In this document: one piece after another, positions 18,307-28,241 of the stretch
Numbering within the stretch: position 1 is the first letter of the stretch
Layout: each line of letters starts with the position of its first letter
Assembly: GCA_963794185.1 (NCBI GenBank)
Contig: CAWCDM010000141.1
Location: 1 to 64,000 of the forward strand
DNA from: JAMXLO01 sp963794185
GTDB lineage: Bacteria > Pseudomonadota > Alphaproteobacteria > Acetobacterales > Acetobacteraceae
Length of the DNA stretch: 64,000 bases
Reading direction: 5' to 3'
Notes under the pieces: model-generated
What the model was told of the DNA's origin: nothing
Seen by the model: only the letters and a program-made list of their open reading frames with translations
The model's database searches: none
Translations under genes and position numbers: made by a program

Positions 18307-19358
18307 TCAATTACCGTCGACGTCGACCACCGCCTGGGCGAAGGCCTGCGGAGCCTCCTGAGGCAGATTGTGACCGACGCCCCCGTGACGATGCGGTGCG
18401 CGTATTTACCGGAGAATTTCTTGGCGTAGGAGTCACCGTCCGGGTGCGGTGCACCATTGGCGTCACCTTCAAGGGTGATCGTGGGCACGGTGATGACCGG
18501 ACCTTCGGCAAGCCGTTGCTCCAGATCGTCGTATTGCGGGTCGCCTTCAGCCAGGCTGATCCGCCAGCGGTAGTTGTGGATCACGACGGCGACATGATCC
18601 GGGTTGTCGAGGGACGCTGCGGTGCGATCGAACGTGGCATCATCGAAGTCCCAATTTGGCGAAGCAATCTGCCAAATGAGCTTGGCAAAATCGTGTCGGT
18701 ATTTGTCGTAGCCCGCCCGCCCGTTTTCCGTGGCAAAGTAATACTGGTACCACCATGCCCACTCGGCCCGCGGCGGCAACGGCATCTTGGTGATTTCACA
18801 ATTCCCGATCAGATAACCACTCACGGAGACCATGGCCTTGCAGCGCACCGGCCAAAGTGCCGCAATGCTGTTGGCCGTCCGCGCGCCCCAATCAAAACCG
18901 GCGATCATCGGCTTCTCGATCTTTAGTGCATCCATCAGAGCGATGATGTCGACAGCGACCACCGCCTGCTGACGATTGCGGAATGTTCCACCTGAAAGAA
19001 AGCGCGTCGAGCCGTAGCCTCGCAGGTACGGGACGATCACCCGATAGCCTGCCGATGCCAGCAAAGGCGCGACATCGACATAGCTGTGAATATCGTACAG
19101 CCAGCCGTGCAGAAGAACGACCGCAGGACCATCGGCCGGGCCCGCTTCGGCGTATCCGACATCCAGGACGCCGGCATCGATCTGCTTGAGCGCGGCGAAC
19201 GACGTGTTCGTTCCCGGCTTGATCGCGGGCAAATCAGCCGGTCTCGCCTTGCCGGATTATGCAACCGCGGAGCCGATCATGGCGAGCGGGGCGGCAGCAA
19301 GCGTCATGGCTGCAGTGCCCAAAAAGCCACGGCGGTGATGGTTGACCTCTTCAGACAT
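18307..19358 (-). pseudogene. Tat-exported alpha/beta hydrolase (epoxide-hydrolase type), inactivated
   Basis: The gene begins at the ATG at 19358 after GGAGAGAG and encodes a twin-arginine signal peptide (HHRRGFLGTAAM, then a hydrophobic stretch ending GSAVA). The next codon is TAA at 19257-19259, followed in frame by SGKARPADLPAIKPG and a normal hydrolase: oxyanion LLHGWLYD, RGYGSTR, the nucleophile Asp in AGFDWGAR, and cap residues. Near the end the frame breaks at the five-C run 18380-18384 on the plus strand. Adding one base restores GGVGHNLPQEAPQAF, which carries the catalytic His, and a stop at 18307. One nonsense codon plus one frameshift in the same gene argues for a true pseudogene. 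An Asp nucleophile suggests epoxide hydrolase or dehalogenase ancestry. Confidence 0.85.
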
Positions 19359-19677
19359 CCATCTCTCTCCAATTGGGGAACAGCCTGCCCGTTAGACATG
19401 GGCAGGCCAGATCCATGACAGGTCCGCCTTGGACCAGGTTGATGGCGGCATCGATATTGCCGCGTATGGCATTGGGTTACGGACACGTTTGGTGCGCTGC
19501 GTCGACCAGGGCCTGGGCAACTTCACGCTCAACACCCGGCAGGCTGACGTTGAGGCGAGCTTGGAGGGAGTAAGCGCCGCCCGTCATCCACAAGTCCACT
19601 TCGGCGTCGATGGCCACATCCGCCGGGAGAGTGATCTCCCCCGCAAGAGCGGGCGAGGTCTGCTACGTGGGCCGCCG
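19359..19677. other. Intergenic region, nothing recognised
   Basis: About 320 bases between two minus-strand genes. A long plus-strand open frame across it (19429-20991) is a shadow of the dehydrogenase gene. No RNA gene or repeat was seen. Confidence 0.45.
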
Positions 19678-20868
19678 CTATACCCAGCGCAGGCTGGGCT
19701 GACTGCCGAGCAGATGCTGGCCGATCGTCTCGAAATGCGACCGGCGACCCTGCACCTGCTGCGTCACCGTGTTCACGTCGCGGAAGCGCCGCTCGAACGG
19801 GTTGCCGTCGAAGATCGCGGTGGAACCCGCCTCGTGGTAGGCGACATCCACCACCTCCTTCGCCTCATGGATCGCATGGGTCGAAGCCTGGCGGATCTGC
19901 ATGCGGTGTTCGGTCGGCACCTCGCCCGCGACCTGTGTCGCTTCCTGTGCATCGCGCAGCACGGCGATCAGCCAGGTCCGCGCGGCGTTCAGCTTTGCGT
20001 CCGCAATCCCGATCGCGGACTGGATCACCGCGCTGTCGCGCAGCGATGTCTGCGTAAGGGCAGGCGTCTTCCCGCTGGCAAGCGCGATGAACGCGTCCAG
20101 CGCCGCACGCGCGGTTCCGAGCGCCACCGCGGCGAAACCCGACGCGTAGATCTGCATCGCCGCAAAGTGATAGATCAGGCCAGGCTCGCGGCGTTCCTCT
20201 GGCCGGTCGCGCGTCATGGTGTGTGCGTCGTCGACGAACAGGTCGTGGACGCAATACGTGTCGCTGCCGGTGCCGCGCAGTCCCACCACCTGCCAGACAT
20301 CCTTGATCGTGGCGGCCTCGCGACGCATCAGCATGGTGCGTTCCCATGGCCGGCCATCCGGATGGCGCTCCGGCGTGCCGTCGGCCTCGAAGCACGGGCA
20401 ATGCGCGCCGAGCCAGGTCGCGTGACGGCTGCCGCTGGCAAACGCCCAGGTGCCGGTAATGCGCCAGCCTCCGTCGGCGCGGATCGCCTTTGCGCCGGGA
20501 CCCATGCCCCACGCCAGCACGTCGCGTTCACTGCCGAACACCTCGCGCGCAACGTCCGGCGCCAGATAGCCGGCCGACATCGAACATCCGGAGCCCTGGT
20601 TCATGCACCAGGCAACCGAGGCGTCGCCGCCGGCGATCGCCTCCACACACTGGATGTAGGTAGCCGGATCCAGTTCGGCGCCGCCCACCGACCGCGGCAC
20701 GAGCAGTCGGAACATGCCGGCCGCGTGCATTGCATCCAGCACGTCCGGCGGCAGTTCGCGCGCTGCATCGATGCGCGGTGCGGCGGCGGCCAGCAGCGGC
20801 GCGAGCTTGCGGGCTCGGGCGATGTAGTCGGTTGCAACGTCGGGCCGCCCGGCCTCTTGCACATTCAT
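19678..20868 (-). CDS. Acyl-CoA dehydrogenase-fold flavoprotein (possible flavin monooxygenase)
   Basis: A 396-residue protein from the ATG at 20868, preceded by GAGGAACG; an upstream in-frame ATG at 20898 has no such site. The family pattern is the acyl-CoA dehydrogenase fold: N-terminal helical domain (LLVPRSVGGAELDPATYI), the central beta domain with WRITGTWAFASGS, and the C-terminal helical bundle. The usual catalytic Glu region is not obvious, and the WAFASGSRHATW segment resembles group D flavin monooxygenases (HsaA/DszC type). The reaction is therefore uncertain: either acyl-CoA oxidation or FMNH2-dependent hydroxylation. It is divergent from the methyltransferase gene. Confidence 0.85.
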   Translation of the reverse strand: MNVQEAGRPDVATDYIARARKLAPLLAAAAPRIDAARELPPDVLDAMHAAGMFRLLVPRSVGGAELDPATYIQCVEAIAGGDASVAWCMNQGSGCSMSAGYLAPDVAREVFGSERDVLAWGMGPGAKAIRADGGWRITGTWAFASGSRHATWLGAHCPCFEADGTPERHPDGRPWERTMLMRREAATIKDVWQVVGLRGTGSDTYCVHDLFVDDAHTMTRDRPEERREPGLIYHFAAMQIYASGFAAVALGTARAALDAFIALASGKTPALTQTSLRDSAVIQSAIGIADAKLNAARTWLIAVLRDAQEATQVAGEVPTEHRMQIRQASTHAIHEAKEVVDVAYHEAGSTAIFDGNPFERRFRDVNTVTQQVQGRRSHFETIGQHLLGSQPSLRWV

Positions 20869-20977
20869 CGGATCGTTCCTCTGATCGTTCGTGTTCAAGC
20901 GCTATACCCCCTGCCGGCTTGGCGCGCCAAACGGGGTGGATGGAACGGTGGGGTGCTCGGGCGGTATAAGTCCCGGC

Positions 20978-21644
20978 ATGGACGAGCGTGACGCACTGAT
21001 GGCCGAGATCGAGGCGGACATGCGGGAGACCGCGCGCTGGTCGGGACGTGCCCAGCTTTCCCCGCGCGTGGCGGCCGCGCTTGCCACTGTGCGACGCGAG
21101 GCGTTCGTGCCGACACAGTCAGTGGGCGCGGCCTATGCCAACCGGCCGCTGCCGATCGGGCACGGGCAGACGATTTCGCAGCCCTTCGTCGTCGCGCTGA
21201 TGACGGACCTGCTCGACCTGGAACCAGACGACACTGTGCTGGAGGTTGGCACCGGCTCTGGCTATCAGACGGCGATACTCGCCGAACTGGCAGGCAAGGT
21301 ATTCTCCATCGAAGTGATCCCGGAACTGGCCAGTAGTGCATCCGCCGCGCTTGCCAGCGAAGGCTATGACAACGTCGTGCTGCGTACCGGCGACGGCGGG
21401 TTCGGCTGGCCGGAGCATGCGCCGTTCGACGCGATCATCGTGACCGCTGCCGCGCCAAATATTTTGCCGGCGCTGATCGAGCAGCTTGGTCCGGGCGGCA
21501 GGATGGTCGCACCGGTCGGGCCGCGTCACGGCGATCAGGAACTGATGCTGCTGCGCAAGGATGCGGACGGCGTTGTCACGTCCCGGACCATTCTGCCGGT
21601 CGCGTTTGTGCCGCTGACGGCGTGGGCCGGCGGCAGGGGGCTGA
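20978..21644 (+). CDS. pcm: Protein-L-isoaspartate O-methyltransferase
   Basis: A SAM-dependent enzyme that methylates isoaspartyl residues in damaged proteins to allow repair. The start ATG at 20978 gives MDERDALMAEIEAD. Motif I is VLEVGTGSGYQTAILAEL (about 83-100). The Pcm hallmarks REAFVP, NRPLPIGHGQTISQPFVVA and FDAIIVTAAAPNIL follow, ending PVAFVPLT. The length of about 221 residues is normal if translation stops at the TGA at 21642-21644. As written, however, the frame bypasses that TGA because of the five-G run at 21636-21640 and continues antisense into the next gene to 22351. One G fewer restores the stop. I take the short end as real and flag the run as a likely indel. Confidence 0.88.
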
Positions 21645-23321
21645 TCAGAACGCCGAGGACGTCAGGGCAATGTCGGCGTCCTTCCACGCGGTCGCGAAGC
21701 GCTGCTGCACGGACTGCGCCTCGGCATCCCGCTTCTGCGCCTTCAGCGACTGCGCGAGCCCGCAGAGCGCCCAGCCGTTCTCCGGATTGCGTCGGAGATC
21801 CTCGCGATAGACCGCTTCAGCCTCCGCTGGCTTGCCGGCCTGCAACAGCGCCGCGGCCAGCAGATGCCGCACGGGAAAGAACCAGTCGGCCGGTTCGGCG
21901 TAGGCGAGCCGGTCCTCCTTGGCGACTGCCTGGGTCAACAGTGCGATCGCCTGGTCGTTGCTGTGCTCCGCATCGGCGATCCGCGCCTGCGCGACGAGGA
22001 TGGCAACGGCGAACACATCAGGGACGGTATTCAGCCCTGCGCCGTCGTTGGGCGTCGCTGCGGCGGCGAGCTTCTCAAGTTCGGCAAGCGATTGCCTGGC
22101 ATCGGCAACGCGACCAATGGCCGCCAGCGCAGTCGCTCTGGCGTAGAGGTATCCGCCGGTCAATCCGGTCAGCTTCGCATCAGGCGGAGGCTCGGCGAGA
22201 ATCTCGTCCCACATGCCGAAGCGCACCATCGCGGCGTAGAGTTCCGACATGTTCCAATCGGCCCCCGGCATGCCGAGCAGCATGTCATCGGGCACCAGTG
22301 CGCGTGCCTTGCGTGCCGCGTCGAGCGTTTCCGCCTTGCGGCCCTGCATGACCGTCGAGAATGCGAGGAACTGATAGTTGTGCGCTGTATACATCACATA
22401 GTAATCGGGCGGCTTCGTTCGCGCGAAGTAGTCGAGATCCGCCGCTGCGCCCTTGATGTTCGCTTCGGCGGCATCGCCGTAACGTCCGACACGCTGCATG
22501 ATGTGCGCCGGCATGTGCTCAAGGTGCCCGGCCGCCGGCATCATGCCCCGCAACTGCTCGGCAGCGACCACGGCCCTATCTGGATGCGGTGATGCTTCCA
22601 CTGCGTGGACAAGATAGTGGTTGGCGCCGGGATGCAGCCGGTCCTTTGCCAGCACCGCCTCCAACCGGGCGACGATCTCCTCGGTGCCCGGTGCGGGCGC
22701 GCCGTCCAGCGTCCACAACTTCCATGCATTCACGTTCATCATCGCTTCGGCGGTGAGCGTCTGCACGTCGCTGTCGTTGGGGTATTTCCCGGCGACGTCC
22801 TGCATCGCCTGCGCGTAGGCGGTGAGCACCGGCCCCTCGTTCGATGGATCGAGCGGCTGCGCCCCCTGATACCGGCTGGCCAATGCGTGGATCAGTGCCT
22901 GCTCGACCGGAGTAGCATGGCCGGCGTTGGCCTGCGCATGCTGCAGGGCCTCCCACGCCACCTTGGCACGCGGCTCTGCCATCATCGGTAGGTTGTAGTT
23001 CGGCCCGACAGTGAGCGAGGCGCCCCAGAAGCAGATCGCGCATCGCGGATCGAGTTCGGCGGCCTTGGCGAACGAGCGGGTGGCTTCATCATGGTTGAAC
23101 GCCCAGATGAACCGCATGCCCTGATCGAAATAGGCCTGCGCGGCGTCCGAACCCGTGCTCGCCTTGCGATGGAAGCTGCCGAGCCCGTCGAACAACTGGG
23201 CCCCATCGGCCCATTGTCCCAGCGTCGTCGGCGGCGCAACGGCCGACTGGTCGCCGTACGAACCGAACGTCGGCAGGCAGAGCGCTGTCACCACGCCGCC
23301 CAGTCGTGTGGTCCTATTCAT
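21645..23321 (-). CDS. Tetratricopeptide-repeat protein
   Basis: A 558-residue protein with a short hydrophobic N terminus (possible signal peptide without a clear cleavage site) and TPR-like helical pairs throughout. Examples are QAYFDQGMRFIWAFNHDEATRSFAKAAELDPRCAICFWGAS near residues 60-100 and the C-terminal repeats around AVYREDLRRNPENGWALCGLAQSL. The HLEHMPAHIMQRVGRYGDAA segment in the middle (about residues 250-270) is shared by a family of otherwise unannotated alphaproteobacterial TPR proteins. No catalytic residue is identifiable. It converges with pcm, the stop codons being adjacent. Probably a periplasmic or envelope scaffold; the function is unknown. Confidence 0.85.
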   Translation of the reverse strand: MNRTTRLGGVVTALCLPTFGSYGDQSAVAPPTTLGQWADGAQLFDGLGSFHRKASTGSDAAQAYFDQGMRFIWAFNHDEATRSFAKAAELDPRCAICFWGASLTVGPNYNLPMMAEPRAKVAWEALQHAQANAGHATPVEQALIHALASRYQGAQPLDPSNEGPVLTAYAQAMQDVAGKYPNDSDVQTLTAEAMMNVNAWKLWTLDGAPAPGTEEIVARLEAVLAKDRLHPGANHYLVHAVEASPHPDRAVVAAEQLRGMMPAAGHLEHMPAHIMQRVGRYGDAAEANIKGAAADLDYFARTKPPDYYVMYTAHNYQFLAFSTVMQGRKAETLDAARKARALVPDDMLLGMPGADWNMSELYAAMVRFGMWDEILAEPPPDAKLTGLTGGYLYARATALAAIGRVADARQSLAELEKLAAAATPNDGAGLNTVPDVFAVAILVAQARIADAEHSNDQAIALLTQAVAKEDRLAYAEPADWFFPVRHLLAAALLQAGKPAEAEAVYREDLRRNPENGWALCGLAQSLKAQKRDAEAQSVQQRFATAWKDADIALTSSAF

Positions 23322-23479
23322 GGCGCACCCCCGTCATGGGCGCCGCCCACATCGATGCCGGCCTTCCCCGGGAGAGAGCCGGTCGAACGGCGGCTTCTGA
23401 CAAAAACCTGCCATGCGGGCTGGCAGCCGGCAAGCGTGATGCGGCCCGTCCGCAGGTGCGTCGATCGTCCCGCGTCGCG

Positions 23480-23509
23480 TTGACATACCGCGTGGACGCC
23501 AACAATACT
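23480..23509 (+). promoter_or_regulatory. Candidate sigma-70 promoter of the catabolic operon
   Basis: A perfect -35 hexamer TTGACA (23480-23485), an 18-base spacer and AATACT (23504-23509) as a 4/6 match to the -10 consensus. It lies about 90 bases upstream of the flavin oxidoreductase start. No transcription data. Confidence 0.5.
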
Positions 23510-23518
23510 CTTCAGTAT
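23505..23518. promoter_or_regulatory. Palindrome overlapping the -10 region, candidate operator
   Basis: ATACT-CTTC-AGTAT is a perfect inverted repeat with 5-bp arms placed on the -10 element. A TetR-type regulator encoded at 26639-27265 is the obvious candidate ligand, and an AGTAT half-site occurs upstream of that gene at 27276-27280. This is inference. Confidence 0.4.
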
Positions 23519-23597
23519 CGGCGTCTGCGCTGGTGCTGCGTTCTTGTCGCGCCCGCGGCGACGCGTGCGGGCCGCCGCCCGAAGCTGGAGGAAGTCC

Positions 23598-24857
23598 ATG
23601 AAGCTGATGTGGTTCCACCTGATGCCCTACACGGAACTGCCCGACGATTTCCGCGACAAGAATCCGTCCGTCTGGGTGGACATCCACTCCTCGCTGTTCG
23701 ATCCGAAGCGCGCCCACCTGATGTACAACGACTTCATGGACGAGCTGGAATACGCCGCACAGTGCGGGTTCGACGCGGTCTGCGTGAACGAGCACCATTC
23801 CAACGGCTACGGACTCATGCCCTCGCCCAACCTTGTGGCCTCATCGCTGGCGCGGCGGACGACCGACACGGCGATCTGCGTGATGGGCAACTCGCTGGCG
23901 CTGTACAATCCGCCGACGCGCGTTGCCGAAGAGTTCGCGATGATCGACTGCATCTCGGGCGGACGGCTGATTGCCGGTTTCCCGGTCGGCTCGCCGATGG
24001 ACACATGCTACGCCTATGGCCAGAACCCGTCGCTGCTGCGCGACCGCTATCACGAGGCGCATGACCTCGTGGTGAAGGCGTGGACCGAGCGCGACACGTT
24101 CGCCTTCAACGGCCGCTTCAACCAGCAGCGCTACGTGAACATCTGGCCGCGGCCGATCCAGCGTCCGCATCCGCCGATCTGGGTGCCAGGCGGCGGCTCG
24201 GTCGAGACCTGGCAGTGGTGCGCCGAGATGGACTACGTCTACTGCTACCTCAGCTATTACGGCTACAAGGTCGGCCGCGCGACGATGGACGGTTTCTGGA
24301 ACGAGATGTCGCGGCTCGGCAAGGACCACAATCCGTACCGCGCCGGGTTCCTGCAGTTCGTCGGCGTCGGCGAGAGCCGCCAGCACGCGATGGACCTGTA
24401 CGGCGAGTCGGCGCAATATTTCTACGGCAAGTGCCTGCACATCGATCCGCGCTTCGCCGCACCGCCCGGCTACACCACCGAGGCCACGCAGCGGATGGGG
24501 TTGGAAAGCCAGGTCTCCAAGGCCGCGTCGTACAGCGACAAATTCACCAAGCTTGCGCGCGAGATGGACGCGATCGTCGACAACGGCTACGTCATCATCG
24601 GCTCGCCGGACGAGGTGGTCGAGCAGTTGCGCGAGGTCGCGACCAACCTGAATGTCGGCCACCTGATGCTGCTGCTGCAGTTCGGCAACATGAGCAAGGA
24701 CCTCACGCGCTACAACACGAAGCTGTTCGCCGATCAGGTGATGCCGAAGCTCAAGGGTCATTTTCCCGACTGGGAGGATCGCTGGTGGCCGCGGCCGATG
24801 GCGGCGGCGCAGCGCGCGGAGGTCCCCGCCTTCCTGCCGAAACTCGCGGCCGAATAA
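23598..24857 (+). CDS. Luciferase-like (LLM class) flavin-dependent oxidoreductase
   Basis: A 419-residue bacterial-luciferase-fold enzyme from the ATG at 23598 (GGAGGAAG upstream). Hallmarks: MKLMWFHLMPY at the N terminus, GFDAVCVNEHHSNGYG, MGNSLALYNPPTRVAEE, ISGGRLIAGFPVGS and PHPPIWVPGGGS. The TIM-barrel fold uses reduced flavin or F420 to oxidise a small substrate; the EHHSNGYG segment is typical of FMN-dependent monooxygenases of this group. The segment YVIIGSPDEVVEQL near residue 335 is the usual C-terminal marker. It is first in a run with two hydrolases, which points to oxidative breakdown of an ester or ketone. The substrate is unknown. Confidence 0.92.
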   Translation: MKLMWFHLMPYTELPDDFRDKNPSVWVDIHSSLFDPKRAHLMYNDFMDELEYAAQCGFDAVCVNEHHSNGYGLMPSPNLVASSLARRTTDTAICVMGNSLALYNPPTRVAEEFAMIDCISGGRLIAGFPVGSPMDTCYAYGQNPSLLRDRYHEAHDLVVKAWTERDTFAFNGRFNQQRYVNIWPRPIQRPHPPIWVPGGGSVETWQWCAEMDYVYCYLSYYGYKVGRATMDGFWNEMSRLGKDHNPYRAGFLQFVGVGESRQHAMDLYGESAQYFYGKCLHIDPRFAAPPGYTTEATQRMGLESQVSKAASYSDKFTKLAREMDAIVDNGYVIIGSPDEVVEQLREVATNLNVGHLMLLLQFGNMSKDLTRYNTKLFADQVMPKLKGHFPDWEDRWWPRPMAAAQRAEVPAFLPKLAAE

Positions 24858-24869
24858 GTGGAGCATGAT

Positions 24870-25653
24870 GTGAGCGAACCCGAGACATTGACCGTCGATG
24901 TCAACGGCTTTGCCACCCGTGTCTGGCGCAAGGGCAGCGGACCGAAGCTGGGCTTCCTCGCCGGCTATGGCGGGCTGCCGCGCTGGGTGCCGTTCCTCGA
25001 CGAACTGGCCAAAAGCCGCACCGTGATCGTGCCGTCGCTGCCGGGCTTTCCCGGGCGGCGATCGAGGACACTCGGTGCTGGACACGCATCTCGACTGGTT
25101 GCTTGCGGTGCGCGATCTGCTGGCGAAGGCGGACCTGGATGGTGCGGACATGGCGGGCAGCTCGGTCGGCGCATCGCTGGTCGCGGAGATGGCGGCCTTG
25201 TGGCCTGCAAGCGTGCGACGCCTGGCACTGATCGCGCCGTTTGGTTTGTTCGATGAAGCCGACCCGCCGACCGATCCGTGGGCGCAGCGCGGCGATGCGG
25301 TGCCCGGCCTGATGTGCGCCGATCCCGAAATCTGGAAGGCGCTGAAGGCAGTGCCCGAAGGCGCCAACTCGATCGAATGGCCGATCGAGCAGACGCGCGC
25401 CAACGAGGCTGCGGCGCGCATCTTCTGGCCGCTCGGCAATACCAAGATCGAGAAGCGCCTGAAGCTGATCCAGGCGCCGACGCTGCTGATCTGGGGCGAG
25501 CAGGACAAGATCATGCCGCGCAGTTATGCAGACCGTTTCGCCAACGGCATTTCCGGGCGCTCCGACACGAAGGTGATCGCCGGCGCCGGCCATCTGGCGG
25601 AGCTCGACAGGCCAGACGAGGTTGCCGCTGCTATTGTCGACTGGACCAACTGA
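24870..25653 (+). pseudogene. Alpha/beta hydrolase with one frameshift
   Basis: Starts at the GTG at 24870 (GGAG seven bases upstream), 10 bases after the oxidoreductase stop. The first part reads LGFLAGYGGLPRWVPF and PSLPGFPG. At the GGG run 25053-25055 the frame is lost. Dropping one G gives GGDRGHSVLDTHLDW and then a complete hydrolase: nucleophile elbow AGSSVGASL, PTLLIWGEQDKIMP with the acid, and the His in GAGHLAELDRPDE. The corrected protein has about 260 residues, normal for the family. It is probably a carbon-carbon bond or ester hydrolase of the pathway. The lesion is a single extra G in a run, so a sequencing error is plausible. Confidence 0.82.
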
Positions 25654-25663
25654 GGAGCCCGGG

Positions 25664-26608
25664 ATGCCGCTCGATCCAGACGCCGAAACACTGATTGGAA
25701 TGATGCGCGCGGCGAATCGTCCGCCGATGGAGACGCTAACGCCGGATGAGGCCCGCGAGGTTTTCAAGGCGGGACGCGCCGTCACGCAGCCCGATCCGCA
25801 GGATGTCGCCGAAGTGCGCGATCTGTCGTGTCCCGGTCCGCACGGGAGCATTCCGCTGCGCGCCTATCGCCCGATCGGTACGGCAGCGGATCAGATGCTG
25901 CCTGCGCTGGTGTACTACCACGGTGGCGGCTGGCTGCTCGGTGATCTGGATTCGCACGATGTCGCCTGCCGCCATTACGCCAACGCCGCGCGCTGCCGCG
26001 TGGTGTCAGTCGATTATCGCATGGCGCCGGAATATAAATTCCCCGCCGCGGTCGATGACTGTGCGGCGGCGACCGGCTGGGTGATCGCGCAGTCCGATGC
26101 GCTGGGGATCGATCGCAAACGCGTGGCGGTGGGCGGCGATTCGGCCGGCGGCAATCTTGCGGCCGTGATGGCGCTGATGGCGCGCGACGGAGACCTGCCG
26201 CCGCTGGTGTTCCAGCTCTTGGTATATCCCGCGACCGACATGGGGATGACGCATGGATCCTATCAGCGCGTCACTGACGGTGTGCCGCTGACGGCGAAGA
26301 CGATGGATTGGTTCATCGATCACTATCTGCACGGCCCCAACGAGCGCAGGGACTGGCGTGCCTCACCGCTGCGCGCGGCTGACCTATCCGGCACGGCGCC
26401 CGCCTTGGTGCTGACCGCGAGCTATGATCCGCTGTGCGACGAGGGCGTTGCGTATGCTGAACGGCTGGAGCGGGAAGGTGTGCGCGTGATGCATCTGCAC
26501 TTCTCCGACCAGCTTCATGGCTTCGTCGGTCAGGGCAGGATCATTCGCGCCGGCGGCATGGCGCTGGACATGATGTCGGCCGCGCTGAAGCGGGCGTTGT
26601 GGCCGTGA
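25664..26608 (+). CDS. Alpha/beta hydrolase of the hormone-sensitive-lipase (fold-3) group
   Basis: A 314-residue esterase starting at the ATG at 25664 (GAGGAG upstream, 10 bases after the preceding stop). Motifs: oxyanion HGGGWLLGDLDSHD (about 82-95), nucleophile GGDSAGGNLAA (about 156-166), acid in TASYDPLCDEG and catalytic His in DQLHGFVGQG. HSL-type enzymes hydrolyse short-chain carboxylic esters in the cytoplasm. It is co-directional and close to the previous two genes, so it is the third member of one operon. No signal peptide. Confidence 0.93.
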   Translation: MPLDPDAETLIGMMRAANRPPMETLTPDEAREVFKAGRAVTQPDPQDVAEVRDLSCPGPHGSIPLRAYRPIGTAADQMLPALVYYHGGGWLLGDLDSHDVACRHYANAARCRVVSVDYRMAPEYKFPAAVDDCAAATGWVIAQSDALGIDRKRVAVGGDSAGGNLAAVMALMARDGDLPPLVFQLLVYPATDMGMTHGSYQRVTDGVPLTAKTMDWFIDHYLHGPNERRDWRASPLRAADLSGTAPALVLTASYDPLCDEGVAYAERLEREGVRVMHLHFSDQLHGFVGQGRIIRAGGMALDMMSAALKRALWP

Positions 26609-26638
26609 TGGGTATCGCCACGCTCCACCCATCACCGG

Positions 26639-27265
26639 TCACGCCGAGAGCTTCGCCGCAACCTTGCTCCGCGCACCCACCATCTGCAGTGCTAGATCGG
26701 CCATGCGCTCGCACATGTCGTCGAGCGCAAGCCGCCCTTCCGGCCGGTGCCACGTATAGGCCCAGGAGATCATGCCGCCGATCGCCAGCGCAGTGAGGCT
26801 CACGTCCTTGATGTCGAACTCGCCGATCTCCACGCCCTCGGCCAACAGCCGCGACAGCACACGGTCGAACTTCTTGCGCAGCGTGTTGATCTGCGCGAGC
26901 GCGTCGGGTGCCAGGTTCTTCTCCTCGCGGAAATAGATCGCGATGTTCGCTTGGCGTGACAGCACCACCTGGGTGAAGCCCACGATGGCGCGATACAGCC
27001 GCTCGGTCGGCGAACCCGGTCCCGTCGCGGCTCCGGTGACCGCATCGAGCGACAATTCAATGGTCGGCGTGCAGAGTGCTGCAAGCAGATCAGTCTTGCT
27101 GCGGAAGTGGGTGTAGATGAACGGCTTGGTGACGCCGAGTTCCGCGGCAATGTCGTCGAGTGTCGTCCCGGTGAAGCCGCGTTCATAGAACAGCTTGACC
27201 GCCTCTTCCAGGATACGCTCGCGCTTATAGGCCAGTATCTCCTCGCGCATCGCCCACTGATCCAT
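26639..27265 (-). CDS. TetR/AcrR-family transcriptional regulator
   Basis: A 208-residue regulator from the ATG at 27265; an earlier in-frame ATG would add low-complexity sequence antisense to the neighbouring gene. The N-terminal TetR helix-turn-helix is clear: ILEEAVKLFYERGFTGTTLDDIAAELGVTKPFIYTHFRSKTDLL in the first 60 residues. The C-terminal ligand-binding part contains the YFREEKNLAPDAL segment seen in TetR_C_17-like regulators of fatty acyl or aromatic catabolism. It is transcribed divergently from the SDR gene at 27330 and faces the upstream operon, so it probably represses one or both. The ligand is unknown. Confidence 0.9.
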   Translation of the reverse strand: MDQWAMREEILAYKRERILEEAVKLFYERGFTGTTLDDIAAELGVTKPFIYTHFRSKTDLLAALCTPTIELSLDAVTGAATGPGSPTERLYRAIVGFTQVVLSRQANIAIYFREEKNLAPDALAQINTLRKKFDRVLSRLLAEGVEIGEFDIKDVSLTALAIGGMISWAYTWHRPEGRLALDDMCERMADLALQMVGARSKVAAKLSA

Positions 27266-27287
27266 TGTCCAGCCGAGTATGCTAGCC

Positions 27288-27301
27288 TTGTCGCGAGGCA
27301 A
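27288..27301. promoter_or_regulatory. Imperfect palindrome in the TetR-SDR divergent region
   Basis: TTGTCGCGAGGCAA matches its reverse complement at 10 of 14 positions and lies in the 64-base gap between the two divergent starts, a usual place for a TetR operator. Weak evidence. Confidence 0.3.
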
Positions 27302-27329
27302 TGGAAAGAATCGAACCGAGGAGGAAGCG

Positions 27330-28227
<898 letters not shown>

Positions 28228-28241
<14 letters not shown>

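Noticed and set aside
19429..20991. 520-codon open frame on the plus strand
   Set aside because: Shadow of the dehydrogenase gene on the other strand; no family resemblance and no ribosome site.
23841..25514. 557-codon open frame opposite the flavin oxidoreductase
   Set aside because: Antisense shadow with low-complexity composition.
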